Origin: Oligoflexia bacterium
Lineage (GTDB): Bacteria; Bdellovibrionota; Bacteriovoracia; Bacteriovoracales; Bacteriovoracaceae
Length of the DNA stretch: 64,000 bases
Assembly (NCBI GenBank): GCA_015232355.1
Contig: JADFZW010000002.1
Span: forward strand, 186,001 to 250,000
Direction: 5' to 3'
Both the position numbers and the translations under genes were made by a program. How positions within the stretch are numbered: position 1 is the stretch's first letter; each line of letters opens with the position of its first letter. Below the pieces are notes generated by a model that had not been told where the DNA came from, ran no database searches, and worked only from the letters and a program-made list of their open reading frames with translations. Shown here piece by piece: positions 47,799 through 56,548 of the stretch.

Positions 47799-48506
47799 AT
47801 GAAAGAGAGAGAAAAAGAAAGAGCCGTAGTATTAGTAAGTGGAGGAATGGACTCACTAGTTACTCTGGCAATAGCAAACGAAAAATATGGCCAGGATAAC
47901 ATCTTCATGCTTCACTTGAATTATGGTCAACGAACTGAAAGCAAAGAACTGCAATGTTTTAAAGAGATAGTAAAGCACTACAAAATACCAAAATCCAGAA
48001 GAAAAATCATCGATATGAGTTTTCTAAAAGAGATTGGCGGTAGTTCTTTAACTGATAAAAAAATGAAAGTAACACCATTTAAAGGTGATAAACGTAAAAG
48101 CAAAAGTATTATTCCAAGCTCCTATGTTCCATTCAGAAATACTATTATCCTTTCTCTGGCAGTAGCATATGCAGAGGTAATCTGTGCTAAAAAAATTTAT
48201 ATTGGTGCTGTATATGAGGATTCATCTGGATATCCAGATTGTAGACCCAAATATTACAAAGCGATAAATAAAGTAATTCAAGAGGGAACAAAGTTTACAG
48301 GAATTGAAGTGCTCACCCCAGTAATTTATTTATCAAAGGATAAAATTATAGCTGAAGGAATACGCTTAAAAGCTCCCTTCAAATTAAGTTGGTCCTGTTA
48401 TAAGAGTGAAAAGATCGCTTGTGGTGTTTGTGATTCTTGTGTTTTAAGGTTGAGAGCATTTGATCGCGCAGGAGTATTGGATCCGATACAATATATGAAA
48501 AATTAA
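47799..48506 (+). CDS. queC: 7-cyano-7-deazaguanine synthase QueC
   Basis: QueC converts carboxydeazaguanine to preQ0 for queuosine tRNA modification. The PP-loop is VLVSGGMDSLVTLAI (S14-S19), followed by HLNYGQRTESKE, and the zinc site at the end is CYKSEKIACGVCDSC. Length 235 is typical. AGAGG precedes the ATG. It follows the phosphohexomutase gene closely, possibly in one transcript. queD, queE and queF are not seen nearby. The H-NOX gene begins 41 bases after its stop. Confidence 0.97.
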   Translation: MKEREKERAVVLVSGGMDSLVTLAIANEKYGQDNIFMLHLNYGQRTESKELQCFKEIVKHYKIPKSRRKIIDMSFLKEIGGSSLTDKKMKVTPFKGDKRKSKSIIPSSYVPFRNTIILSLAVAYAEVICAKKIYIGAVYEDSSGYPDCRPKYYKAINKVIQEGTKFTGIEVLTPVIYLSKDKIIAEGIRLKAPFKLSWSCYKSEKIACGVCDSCVLRLRAFDRAGVLDPIQYMKN

Positions 48507-48547
48507 GATTTAATTAAATAATAACAATAATTGGAGGAAATTAATCT

Positions 48548-49075
48548 ATGAAAGGAATTATTGTTTTATGTTTAAAAGATATGGTTGAAAAATATTTAAG
48601 CACTCAAGCATGGAATGAAATCTCACAAGAAATTATTCCGGACACTCAAGTTATAACTTCCACAAGCAACATTGAGGATAGTAAAGTTTTAGACATCATT
48701 AAAGAGATGTGTTCAAGAATGAACATTACCGCTCAACAGGCAGCAGATGCTTTTGGTGATTATTGGGTAAATGTTTATTCTCAAAAAATGTATGCAGGCA
48801 TGTACAAAATGCATAAAGATGCAAAAACTTTTTTGACCTCCCTTGATAAAATTCACGCCATCTGTACCAATAATATAGCTGATGCTCACCCACCTCAATT
48901 CATCTGTAAAGAGAGTGACAATAATTCAATGTTTATGACTTACATTTCAGAGCGAGGATTAGTAGATATATTTATTGGATTAGTTAGGGGCGTAGGAAAA
49001 TACTATAAGGAAAAAATTGATATTTCAAAAGAGGGGCCAGACAAAATCAAGATTACTTTTAAAGGCAAAATTTAA
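48548..49075 (+). CDS. stand-alone H-NOX (heme nitric oxide/oxygen binding) sensor
   Basis: The 175-residue protein matches the H-NOX domain end to end. It has the start MKGIIVLCLKDMVEKY, DAFGDYWV, the proximal heme ligand in SLDKIHAICT (H103), a Pro pair after it (AHPPQF), and the heme-propionate motif Y-x-S-x-R as YISER (Y132, S134, R136). Such soluble domains bind NO, or O2 if a distal Tyr is present, and pass the signal to a partner. GGAGG lies ten bases before the ATG. A chemoreceptor and cheW lie about 1 kb away on the opposite strand, suggesting but not proving a link. Its stop overlaps the next convergent stop through TTAA. Confidence 0.93.
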   Translation: MKGIIVLCLKDMVEKYLSTQAWNEISQEIIPDTQVITSTSNIEDSKVLDIIKEMCSRMNITAQQAADAFGDYWVNVYSQKMYAGMYKMHKDAKTFLTSLDKIHAICTNNIADAHPPQFICKESDNNSMFMTYISERGLVDIFIGLVRGVGKYYKEKIDISKEGPDKIKITFKGKI

Positions 49076-49353
49076 TATCTTCCAATGATGTTAAAGATAT
49101 CCTCACCATCCATACAACGATCGACACAAGCAAGTTGATAATCAATAGCTTCTCTATTGCATTTTTCGTAGCTTACTTGGCACTCTGATTTTGATTCATT
49201 ACTGTTACTTGTTGAAATACATGTTGCAAATTTTTCATCACAACTTTTAAAGAGAGGAGCAGTTTCTTTTCTGCAGAAAATACCGCATGGTTGGATAGCA
49301 TAAGCGGATGACATTAGTGTTACGGTAGCGATGATTGTAAGTAATTTTTTCAT
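49072..49353 (-). CDS. small secreted Cys-rich protein
   Basis: The 93-residue product has a clean signal peptide (MKKLLTIIATVTLMSSAYA) and a mature part of about 74 residues with eight Cys, in pairs (PCGIFC, SCDEKFATC, ECQVSYEKC, ACVDRC), consistent with four disulphides. AAGGAG precedes the ATG. It is divergently placed with respect to no gene but shares a TTAA stop overlap with H-NOX, and cheW starts upstream on the same strand after about 120 bases. I do not recognise a family. A surface or periplasmic structural role is possible. Confidence 0.75.
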   Translation of the reverse strand: MKKLLTIIATVTLMSSAYAIQPCGIFCRKETAPLFKSCDEKFATCISTSNSNESKSECQVSYEKCNREAIDYQLACVDRCMDGEDIFNIIGRY

Positions 49354-49473
49354 TTAAAGACTCCTTGTAATGAGATTAACATTTTAATATTAATAAAATT
49401 AAAAATGCACTCTTATCACAAGAATTTTGATTATCAAACAAAAAAATTAATGTATCTGGCCATTGGCCACAAG

Positions 49474-50049
49474 CTAAGCTGCATTTGCTTTTGGCGGAGT
49501 TTCGCTTGAATTTGGAATTGAAGAACTGGAATTGGCCTTAATTGCATTAACTAATTGATCATCCTTACCAAAAATCATCCCTACATTTAAAATTATTACA
49601 AACTTTTCACCTACCTTACCAATACCTTCGATAAAACAAGTATCCAATCCCGTAGACATCTCTGGAGCCTCTTCAATATTATTTGCATCGATTGTAAGAA
49701 CATCTTTTATATTATCAACAATCAGTCCAGCATTTTTTTCACCAGTATTTACAATAATTATAACCGATGCTTTGTTATGTTCTATCTCACTCATGCAAAA
49801 CTTTATTCGAGGATCAACCACTGGAATGATATTACCTCTTAAATTAAGTATACCTTTTACATAAGTGGGAAAGTTCGGTAGATGAGTCAACTCTCGATAA
49901 CTGGTAATTTCTTGTACTGATTTGATATTGATTCCATACTCTTCATTACCTATATTGAAGGTTACAAATTGATTTCCACCAGTGCTAGAGGAATTAAGTA
50001 AATTTATTAACGCTTCCTTAATATCTGTATTATCATTTTGATTTTTCAT
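49474..50049 (-). CDS. cheW: chemotaxis coupling protein CheW
   Basis: CheW links chemoreceptors to the histidine kinase CheA at the inner membrane. The SH3-like core is clear: FVTFNIGNEEYGINIKSVQEI, THLPNFPTYVKGILNLRGNI (the conserved Arg-Gly-Asn) and IPVVDPRIKF, then VSVIIIVNTGEK-like strands. At 191 residues it has an N-terminal polar extension (about 1-26) and a Ser/Pro/Asn tail. GAAGGAG precedes the ATG. It follows the MCP gene by 24 bases on the same strand, so receptor and coupler are made together. No cheA is present here. Confidence 0.95.
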   Translation of the reverse strand: MKNQNDNTDIKEALINLLNSSSTGGNQFVTFNIGNEEYGINIKSVQEITSYRELTHLPNFPTYVKGILNLRGNIIPVVDPRIKFCMSEIEHNKASVIIIVNTGEKNAGLIVDNIKDVLTIDANNIEEAPEMSTGLDTCFIEGIGKVGEKFVIILNVGMIFGKDDQLVNAIKANSSSSIPNSSETPPKANAA

Positions 50050-50073
50050 TAAATATCTCCTTCAAAAAAAAAA

Positions 50074-51891
50074 CTAAAAATCCTGACCGTCAGAAAAATT
50101 TCCACTATTTTTTCTCAAAATGGATTCTACTACCTCTTTTTCATCTGTGCTCATCTTCTGCGTTTGACTATTATCTCCTCTGGTTCTTGAAGTAGAATTT
50201 TTACCAATTGGTAAATTTATCACCTCTCCACCATTTCCATCTTTTCCTGTTTCACCACTATTCATCTTAGGTCCAGTAATAAGCTGGTCAGAGCTAGAAT
50301 CACAAGAAGTTGTAAATACTCCACCTAAAGTCTTCTTGCCAGAACCGGAACCACCACCGCTTGTTGCAGTAGCAGATTTTCTTGCACCTGCTACTAACCT
50401 GTTAGCATTGTGAGCATTTTCATTATTTTGAGCATGATCTAATTTTTGACCAGAAAAAATTTCATCCATCAAAGCACCCATAGCTGCAGTCTTATTCTTA
50501 ACAATTTCACTACTAGAAGCTATCTCTTCAACTAAAGATGCATTTTGTTGGGTAACTGAATCCAACTCGACTACAGCCTTGTTAATTTGCTCTACTGCTG
50601 AAAATTGCTCTCTGGTAGCTGCTGATATCTCATCCATAAGACCTGCAACCTGATTTATATTTGAAGATATCTCTAATAATTTTTCATTATTTAAAATAAC
50701 TAATTTTTCACCCTTCTCAACTTTTTCCACACTATCAGTAATTAGTGATTTAATTTCCTTGGTTGCACTCGATGCTCTCTGAGCGAGATCACGAACTTCA
50801 ATCGCCACTACAGCAAAACCCTTACCTTGATTTCCAGCTTTGGCCGCTTCGATGGCAGCATTAATTGCTAAAATATTTGTTTGAAAGGCAATTACCTCAA
50901 CTAACCCAATTATCTCTGAGATTTTTTTACTACTAGTTGAAATCTCTCCCATAGCCTGCTTTGCCTCTCCAGAGACATTGATTCCATTATCAGCGGTAGT
51001 AACTGCCATTCGAGAAATCTGTGCAGCCTTCTGGCAATGATCCGCTGTTTGTCTAACTTGAGAGGTAATTTCTTCAAGAGTGGATGCAGTCTCTTCTAAG
51101 AGTGATGCTTGATCTTGAGTACGAGAAGAAAGATCACCATTTCCTTCAGCAACTTGTTTTGATTCTGCCGCCACAACCACTGTAGAATTGGTTACAACCG
51201 ATGCAAAAGAGTTTAGTATTCTCATAATATAAACCAAAAACAAAATGCTTAAAACTAGAGTAATTAAAATTATACTTATAAGAAATGTCGATACTACAGC
51301 GTAGGTTTTTTGTAACTTCACACTAATATCTTTAGTCTCTTGAATGTTATATTCACTAAGTTTATCAAGAGCATCTACTGCAAGATTTAGTTTCAAATTA
51401 GAATCTAACACTCTCATTTGCATTAGCTCTAAATAATTTTTTTCCTTCTCTTGATCATTTGCACTTACAGCAGTATCGACCTCTCGAGAGTACTTGATTA
51501 AATCCTCATGTTGTATAATCCACTCCTGATATGACGCTGTAAAATCATCTAAAAACTTCTTCTCCTCAGAGTTAAAATAAAATCCCTCTAACTCCTTTCT
51601 ATTTCCTGCTATTTTTTTAAACTCTCTTTCAATAACTTCATACTGAGTTTTTCTGACTTCCCCTCTAAATCCCCTAATAGTTAATGCTCTTTCTGCAGCA
51701 GAGATACTCCACAATGATGATTCCAATTGTGTTAATATCTTAACCGTTGGAAGACTGACAGTTGCAATCTCATTTCCATTTTTATAATTTTCTTTAGTAG
51801 AATAAAATCCAGTTAATCCCACACAAACCATTGCAGCTATTGTTAGAATGAAACTAAATAATATTTTTTTAGGTAATGATAATTTTTTCAT
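50074..51891 (-). CDS. methyl-accepting chemotaxis protein with 4HB sensor
   Basis: A class of about 605 residues: TM1 at about 8-28, a periplasmic four-helix-bundle sensor, TM2 at about 190-212, a HAMP-like link and a long signalling coiled coil. The hairpin tip is FAVVAIEVRDLAQRASSATK, the hallmark of the MCP kinase-control region, and NILAINAAIEAAKAG precedes it. There is no C-terminal NWETF-type tether for CheR. Instead a Gly/Ser-rich, charged tail ends NFSDGQDF. ATG 51891 follows GGAGGAGAAG by seven bases, rejecting an upstream start at 51933. It is upstream of cheW. Ligand unknown. Confidence 0.95.
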   Translation of the reverse strand: MKKLSLPKKILFSFILTIAAMVCVGLTGFYSTKENYKNGNEIATVSLPTVKILTQLESSLWSISAAERALTIRGFRGEVRKTQYEVIEREFKKIAGNRKELEGFYFNSEEKKFLDDFTASYQEWIIQHEDLIKYSREVDTAVSANDQEKEKNYLELMQMRVLDSNLKLNLAVDALDKLSEYNIQETKDISVKLQKTYAVVSTFLISIILITLVLSILFLVYIMRILNSFASVVTNSTVVVAAESKQVAEGNGDLSSRTQDQASLLEETASTLEEITSQVRQTADHCQKAAQISRMAVTTADNGINVSGEAKQAMGEISTSSKKISEIIGLVEVIAFQTNILAINAAIEAAKAGNQGKGFAVVAIEVRDLAQRASSATKEIKSLITDSVEKVEKGEKLVILNNEKLLEISSNINQVAGLMDEISAATREQFSAVEQINKAVVELDSVTQQNASLVEEIASSSEIVKNKTAAMGALMDEIFSGQKLDHAQNNENAHNANRLVAGARKSATATSGGGSGSGKKTLGGVFTTSCDSSSDQLITGPKMNSGETGKDGNGGEVINLPIGKNSTSRTRGDNSQTQKMSTDEKEVVESILRKNSGNFSDGQDF

Positions 51892-52009
51892 AAAAGTTCT
51901 TCTCCTCCCCACACACAAATGATAGATATTCAAAGATTTGTATTTCTCTTCATCGGCGAAGCTTAGAAGAACTTTAAGAAAAATTTTAATATTTTGAATG
52001 TTGATTTTT

Positions 52010-52043
52010 ATTTGATTCTTATTTGATTCTTGTTTGATTTTTA
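52010..52043. repeat. 11-bp tandem repeat after the nitrilase gene
   Basis: TTTGATTCTTA-like units occur about three times between the MCP start and the nitrilase stop. With TTTGATTTTTATT at its end it forms an AT-rich 3-prime region for the minus-strand operon. Confidence 0.7.
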
Positions 52044-52044
52044 T

Positions 52045-52899
52045 TTAAAAGACAACCATTCTTGAACGAATGTTTTCAATATATTGAAGGTCAATTTCAG
52101 CACAGTAAAGACCAACATCACTTTCACTTCCACCAGCATCTACAATTACCTTACCCCAAGGGTCAATTATTAGTGAATGGCCATAAGTTGTTATACCGCC
52201 ATCATGACTGCCTACCTGAGCGGCCGCCACTACATATGATTGATTTTCAATAGCACGAGCACGAAGAAGTGTATGCCAATGTGCCTTGCCTGTAGGAACA
52301 GTAAAGGCAGCACAGATGGAGAGTAAATGAACTTTACTTGATCTCACATAATTTCTAAACAGTTCAGGGAAACGCAAATCAAAACAAATAGCAAAACCAA
52401 TTTTTAATTCGAGATCTTTAAGAGTTAGAGCGAGAGGTAATGATCCAGCAGTATAGATTTTACTCTCATCAAATGACTTTTGCTGGAGAGTGCACTTAAA
52501 CAAATTGATCTTATCGTAACGAGGAAGTAACTCTCCACTAGGAGAAAAATTATATGTTCGATTATATATCTTGCCAGTTGAGGGAATGCGAGTCGCGGCC
52601 GTTCCGCCTAATACATAGACCCCACATCCAATTGCCAATGATTTAATATTTTGGAAGTGTTGATTCTTTTCAGATTCTTCTGACTCAAACTTTTCCCCTA
52701 CCTCTACCTCTACCAAATAAGGTGTGATATGATCTTTTCCTAAGGAATAAAAATACTCTGGTAAAAATAAAACTTCAATTGCTTCAGATTTAATCTTTGG
52801 TATTTGCTCTTTAATAAAAGCTAAATTTTCATTTGGATCTAATTTAGAGTTGAGTTGAATTAACCCAATTTTGATCACTCGATTCGTTGTTGACTCCAA
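52045..52899 (-). CDS. carbon-nitrogen hydrolase (nitrilase superfamily, Nit-like)
   Basis: It hydrolyses C-N bonds such as amides. The catalytic Glu-Lys-Cys triad is in LFLPEYFYSLG (Glu), LPRYDKINLFKC (Lys) and GFAICFDLRFPELFRNY (Cys), and GHSLIIDPWGKVI is the conserved C-terminal strand. Length and the Glu-Tyr-Phe motif fit the Nit1/Nit2-like branch, which repairs deaminated glutathione. No ATG is available; TTG 52899, nine bases after GAGGGGG, is the best start, and GTG 52878 is an alternative. The gene overlaps the end of ugd by about 55 bases in another frame. An 11-bp repeat lies just after its stop. Confidence 0.9.
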   Translation of the reverse strand: MESTTNRVIKIGLIQLNSKLDPNENLAFIKEQIPKIKSEAIEVLFLPEYFYSLGKDHITPYLVEVEVGEKFESEESEKNQHFQNIKSLAIGCGVYVLGGTAATRIPSTGKIYNRTYNFSPSGELLPRYDKINLFKCTLQQKSFDESKIYTAGSLPLALTLKDLELKIGFAICFDLRFPELFRNYVRSSKVHLLSICAAFTVPTGKAHWHTLLRARAIENQSYVVAAAQVGSHDGGITTYGHSLIIDPWGKVIVDAGGSESDVGLYCAEIDLQYIENIRSRMVVF

Positions 52900-54319
52900 C
52901 GCCAATTTCCCCCTCTAAAATTTGCTTATTAAATTCTTGAACTGTTGTGGAATTGCCGTCCATAAAATTTAAATTTACATCACTTTTTGGAATATATTTT
53001 CCTACAGCATAGTAACTAAATCCCATTTCTAATAGACGATTGGTTGGATAGAGATTCCTAGAATCAAAGAGTATTGCACTCTTTAAGCGCATCTTCATCT
53101 CCATAAAGTCTGGTGCTTTAAATTCCGCCCAATCTGTTAATACCACTAGCGCATCTGCATCGTTGATAGCATCATATTTATTTTCAAACATACGCAAACG
53201 TCTGATTGCATCTGAAAGATTGTTGTTAATATATTCATAAAAGTGAGTGGATGCCACAGGATCATAAAAGTTTACACTTCCACCTGCATTTAATATTTCA
53301 TTTGTAAGTGTAATTGAAGGTGCCTCTCGAATATCATCTGTATTTGGTTTAAAAGATACTCCCCAAAGAGTAAAAACTTTTCCTTTAATATTTCCATTGA
53401 AGTGCTTTAATATTTTCTTAAATGTATAATGTTTTTGTTCATTATTAACATCATTTGCAGCTTGAACAATTTTTAAATTAATACCATGTTCTTTGGCAGT
53501 CGACAAAAGAGCACGCACATCTTTAGGAAAACAACTTCCACCATAACCAGGACCAGGATAGAGAAAGAAATGACCAATTCTTCGATCTGAAGTAATACCT
53601 TTTCTAACTTCTTCTATATCTGCACCCGTAACATCACACAAGCGGGCCACTTCATTGATGAATGAAATTTTTGTGGCCAAAAAACTATTGGCGGCATATT
53701 TTGTCATCTCTGCAGAGATATTAGACATGTGATATATTGGATTTCCTTGACGAACGAGAGGTGCATAGAGTTCTTCCATGATCTTTCCCTCTTCGCCATT
53801 ATTCTCTTGTGAATATCCAATAACCACTCTATCTGGTCGCATGAAATCGTCAATTGCACTTCCCTCTTTTAAAAACTCAGGATTATTAACTACAAAAAAT
53901 TTCACCTTGGTAAATTGAGCAATATGTTTTTTAATTTTTGCAGCAGTTCCCACAGGAACTGTGGATTTTATTACAACAATAGATCGATCACTAAGAAGCA
54001 GGGCAACCTCTTTGGCCGCATCGAAAAGATAGCTCAAATCTGCTTCACCATTAGATGCAGATGGCGTTCCTACTGCAAGAAAAATTACTTTGGAATTTTT
54101 CACTGATGTGTAATCGATTGAAAAAAAGAGACGTTTACTTTGAATATTTCTAGTAAGCATTTCACTAAGACCTGGTTCATATATCGGAGATTTTCCCTCC
54201 CATAACATCTTTATCTTGTTCTCATCAACATCAATACATGTTACATGATGTCCCATCTCCGCAAAACATGTTCCTGATACAAGTCCAACATAACCAGTTC
54301 CAACTACAGATACTTTCAT
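52844..54319 (-). CDS. ugd: UDP-glucose 6-dehydrogenase
   Basis: Ugd makes UDP-glucuronate for surface polysaccharides and lipid A modification. The NAD fold starts MKVSVVGTGYVGLVSGTCFAE. The catalytic Cys is in YGGSCFPKDVRAL (about 260) and the UDP-sugar contact Lys is in the preceding region KISFINEVARLC. Length 491 exceeds the usual 390-440 because of a C-terminal extension of about 50 residues. That extension contains the overlap with the nitrilase gene. ATG 54319 is the only sensible start. The gene lies beside a divergent glycosyltransferase, supporting a polysaccharide role. Confidence 0.95.
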   Translation of the reverse strand: MKVSVVGTGYVGLVSGTCFAEMGHHVTCIDVDENKIKMLWEGKSPIYEPGLSEMLTRNIQSKRLFFSIDYTSVKNSKVIFLAVGTPSASNGEADLSYLFDAAKEVALLLSDRSIVVIKSTVPVGTAAKIKKHIAQFTKVKFFVVNNPEFLKEGSAIDDFMRPDRVVIGYSQENNGEEGKIMEELYAPLVRQGNPIYHMSNISAEMTKYAANSFLATKISFINEVARLCDVTGADIEEVRKGITSDRRIGHFFLYPGPGYGGSCFPKDVRALLSTAKEHGINLKIVQAANDVNNEQKHYTFKKILKHFNGNIKGKVFTLWGVSFKPNTDDIREAPSITLTNEILNAGGSVNFYDPVASTHFYEYINNNLSDAIRRLRMFENKYDAINDADALVVLTDWAEFKAPDFMEMKMRLKSAILFDSRNLYPTNRLLEMGFSYYAVGKYIPKSDVNLNFMDGNSTTVQEFNKQILEGEIGVGVNNESSDQNWVNSTQL

Positions 54320-54416
54320 TGTGATGATAACTCCAAAAGTAAAATGTTATTAAAGTAAAATATTACTAAATTTAAAAACATACTTGATAATCTAAGATAA
54401 TTTCTACTACTATTCC

Positions 54417-54533
54417 ATGATTTTATCTTTATTTAAAAAATATTTTTTGTTATCTTTTTTTATTAGTATTGCGCTATTACTCTGGATTTATATTGAGACC
54501 ATGCAAACCCTCTGTTACAATTATAACATTTAA
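54417..54533 (+). CDS. possible 38-residue membrane peptide overlapping the glycosyltransferase start
   Basis: An ATG-started frame encodes 38 residues with a hydrophobic segment (FLLSFFISIALLLWIYI) and stops at 54533, overlapping the glycosyltransferase reading frame. No ribosome site is visible. It may be a true small gene, or it may represent the original start of the glycosyltransferase with a one-base shift near 54500. The reading is weak. Confidence 0.25.
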   Translation: MILSLFKKYFLLSFFISIALLLWIYIETMQTLCYNYNI

Positions 54534-55404
54534 TGAATCTAAAAATATTCATCGGGCCATAAATTCAGTATTTTCTATTGCTGACGAAATTGTCATTGTT
54601 GATTCTGGAAGCACTGATGATACTTTAGATATTGCACGATCCTTTGGAGAGAAAGTAAAAATATTCGAACATAAATTCGAAGGATATGGGCAACAAAAAA
54701 ATTATGCTGCTGACTTATGCAAAAACGATTGGATCTTAAATATTGATGCTGATGAGGAAGTTTCAGAGGATCTTTGTAATTCAATTAAAGAATTAATAGA
54801 TAGTAGTAGTACAAACTACAGTATGGACGTTGCAGGGATGTATCGTTTTGCTAGATTAAATTTTTTCTGTGGCCGACCACTCTACCATGGTGGATGGTAT
54901 CCAGATTATAACATCCGATTTTACAATAGACGAGTTGCCAATTGGGCAATGCCATTTGTTCATGAGGAATTGAGATATAAGGATGACCTTGAAATGCTAA
55001 ATAAACTTAATGCTCCTCTCAGTCTAAAAACAATGGTTGGGACATTAAATGGTGATTTATATCATTATACATTTCAAGACGTAGAATCAAACGTTAGAAC
55101 TAATATTCGATATGCCCGTCTTGGATCAAAAAAGATTTTACTAAAGTTATCCAAATCAAAATCCTTAGATTCTCTGGAAAAACCCAATACGGATTATCTT
55201 TTATTAAAATATCGTTTACTACTGGAAATCTTTTTTCATCCGATAATTAAATTTTTTGAATGTTATTTTATCAAACATGGTTTCTTGGATGGAGTACATG
55301 GTTTTATAATTGCTGTAAATGCAGCTCACTCAATATTTATGAAATATTACTTTGCATATATGGATTTAATCTCTCTTGCTAATAATAAAGAATTGAATAA
55401 TTAA
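54469..55404 (+). CDS. family 2 glycosyltransferase (LPS-core WaaE-like)
   Basis: A GT-A fold enzyme that adds a sugar to lipid-linked or LPS-core acceptors. The start VTIITFNESKNI and SIADEIVIVDSGSTDDTLDI bind the nucleotide sugar, and NIDADEEVSEDL is the DxD metal site. YHGGWYPDYNIRFYNRR and PFVHEELRY are typical of the WaaE/RfaQ-like branch. No in-frame ATG exists before the catalytic domain. TTG 54469 gives MRYYSGF..., but an ATG at 54500 is one frame away from the expected KPSVTII start, so a sequence error or a start oddity is possible. ugd is divergent; a flippase-like gene follows. Confidence 0.85.
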   Translation: MRYYSGFILRPCKPSVTIITFNESKNIHRAINSVFSIADEIVIVDSGSTDDTLDIARSFGEKVKIFEHKFEGYGQQKNYAADLCKNDWILNIDADEEVSEDLCNSIKELIDSSSTNYSMDVAGMYRFARLNFFCGRPLYHGGWYPDYNIRFYNRRVANWAMPFVHEELRYKDDLEMLNKLNAPLSLKTMVGTLNGDLYHYTFQDVESNVRTNIRYARLGSKKILLKLSKSKSLDSLEKPNTDYLLLKYRLLLEIFFHPIIKFFECYFIKHGFLDGVHGFIIAVNAAHSIFMKYYFAYMDLISLANNKELNN

Positions 55405-55429
55405 AGGAATAAATAATTAGGATCATTTT

Positions 55430-56533
55430 ATGTTATCATTTGCCGCAAAATTATTAGTCTCCTTCGCCCTTGTTTACTGGCTCTTACAAAAAGGACAGAT
55501 CGATTTTTCTCTACTTTTATCATCCCTACAATATAAGTTAAATTGGATCATAGGTTTTTTTATGATTTTAATGAATTTTTTTGTAGCATCATATAGATGG
55601 AAGAGAATCTTAGAGATAAAATCAAAAAGTAAATTATCATATGTATCCATTTTTAAATTTAATTGGATTGGATGTCTCTTCAATACAGTTTTACCAGGAA
55701 TTGTCAGTGGTGATTTTATCAAGCTCTTGTATGTTCGAAGTATAGACAACTCCATGACAAAAACATTTCTTATCACCTCTGTTTTAATGGATCGGATACT
55801 TGGCCTCTTTGGCCTTCTCTGTGTCCTTGGCATTGCTACTATTGTTAAGTACAACGAACTAATTGCACTCTCTCCAGCGGTTAATCATCTAATGAATATA
55901 AATTTCATGATATTTGCAGCGATGGTGCTTTTTTTAATCATTTTATTTATACCTACAGCATGGCAAGGATCCACTTTTAAAGTTACATCCAAAATCCCAT
56001 TCTTAGGAAAACAGATGACCAAAACTCTTTCTGATTTTTGGGCCATCGGTCAGAGTAAAAAAAATGTTTTATATCTTATCTTTTTAAGTATGTTCACTCA
56101 GACCTTAAATATAATTGTTTTCTGGACTCTGGCACAACCATTTTTTCAATACTCCGAGGTAATGCTGGCCCAACAAAATATAATAACTCTTGCTCATGGA
56201 TTTACATTTATTCCTCTTGGATTTTTAGTTATTGCCGTTCCTATTTTTCCTGCAGGAATTGGTTCAGGTCACTTAGCATTTAATTATCTCTTCTCTTCTT
56301 ATGGAGTGACCAACGGAGCATCTCTATTTAATTTTTATTTAATGATAACAATTTTCATGAATGTCTTAGGGATAGTTCCATATTTGACTAGCAAGCGCTA
56401 TTCGAAAAAAGAAATTGAGGAATTTTCAGAAACAACAACAACAACATCACCATCCTCACCATCATCATCGTCATCGACTCCAACTTCGGCAACAACAACA
56501 ACAACAACAACAACCGCCCCATCCGCAAGTTAG
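55430..56533 (+). CDS. UPF0104/lysylphosphatidylglycerol-synthase-type membrane protein
   Basis: The 367-residue protein has about eight to nine hydrophobic helices and the LPG_synthase_TM/AglD-like features FNWIGCLFNTVLPGIVSGDFIK and FVASYRWKRIL. Such proteins act as lipid flippases or transferase membrane domains in envelope synthesis. The last 40 residues are a Thr/Ser/Pro/Ala repeat (TTTTTSPSSPSSSSS and so on) that looks slippage-derived. AGGAT lies seven bases before the ATG. It follows the glycosyltransferase by 25 bases and is probably co-transcribed. It ends 15 bases before a convergent gene. Confidence 0.88.
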   Translation: MLSFAAKLLVSFALVYWLLQKGQIDFSLLLSSLQYKLNWIIGFFMILMNFFVASYRWKRILEIKSKSKLSYVSIFKFNWIGCLFNTVLPGIVSGDFIKLLYVRSIDNSMTKTFLITSVLMDRILGLFGLLCVLGIATIVKYNELIALSPAVNHLMNINFMIFAAMVLFLIILFIPTAWQGSTFKVTSKIPFLGKQMTKTLSDFWAIGQSKKNVLYLIFLSMFTQTLNIIVFWTLAQPFFQYSEVMLAQQNIITLAHGFTFIPLGFLVIAVPIFPAGIGSGHLAFNYLFSSYGVTNGASLFNFYLMITIFMNVLGIVPYLTSKRYSKKEIEEFSETTTTTSPSSPSSSSSTPTSATTTTTTTTAPSAS

Positions 56534-56548
56534 GGCCTGCTTTATAAT

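Noticed and set aside
54417-54533. Confident small membrane gene before the glycosyltransferase
   Set aside because: No ribosome site; listed only with low confidence because it may be a frame-shifted start.
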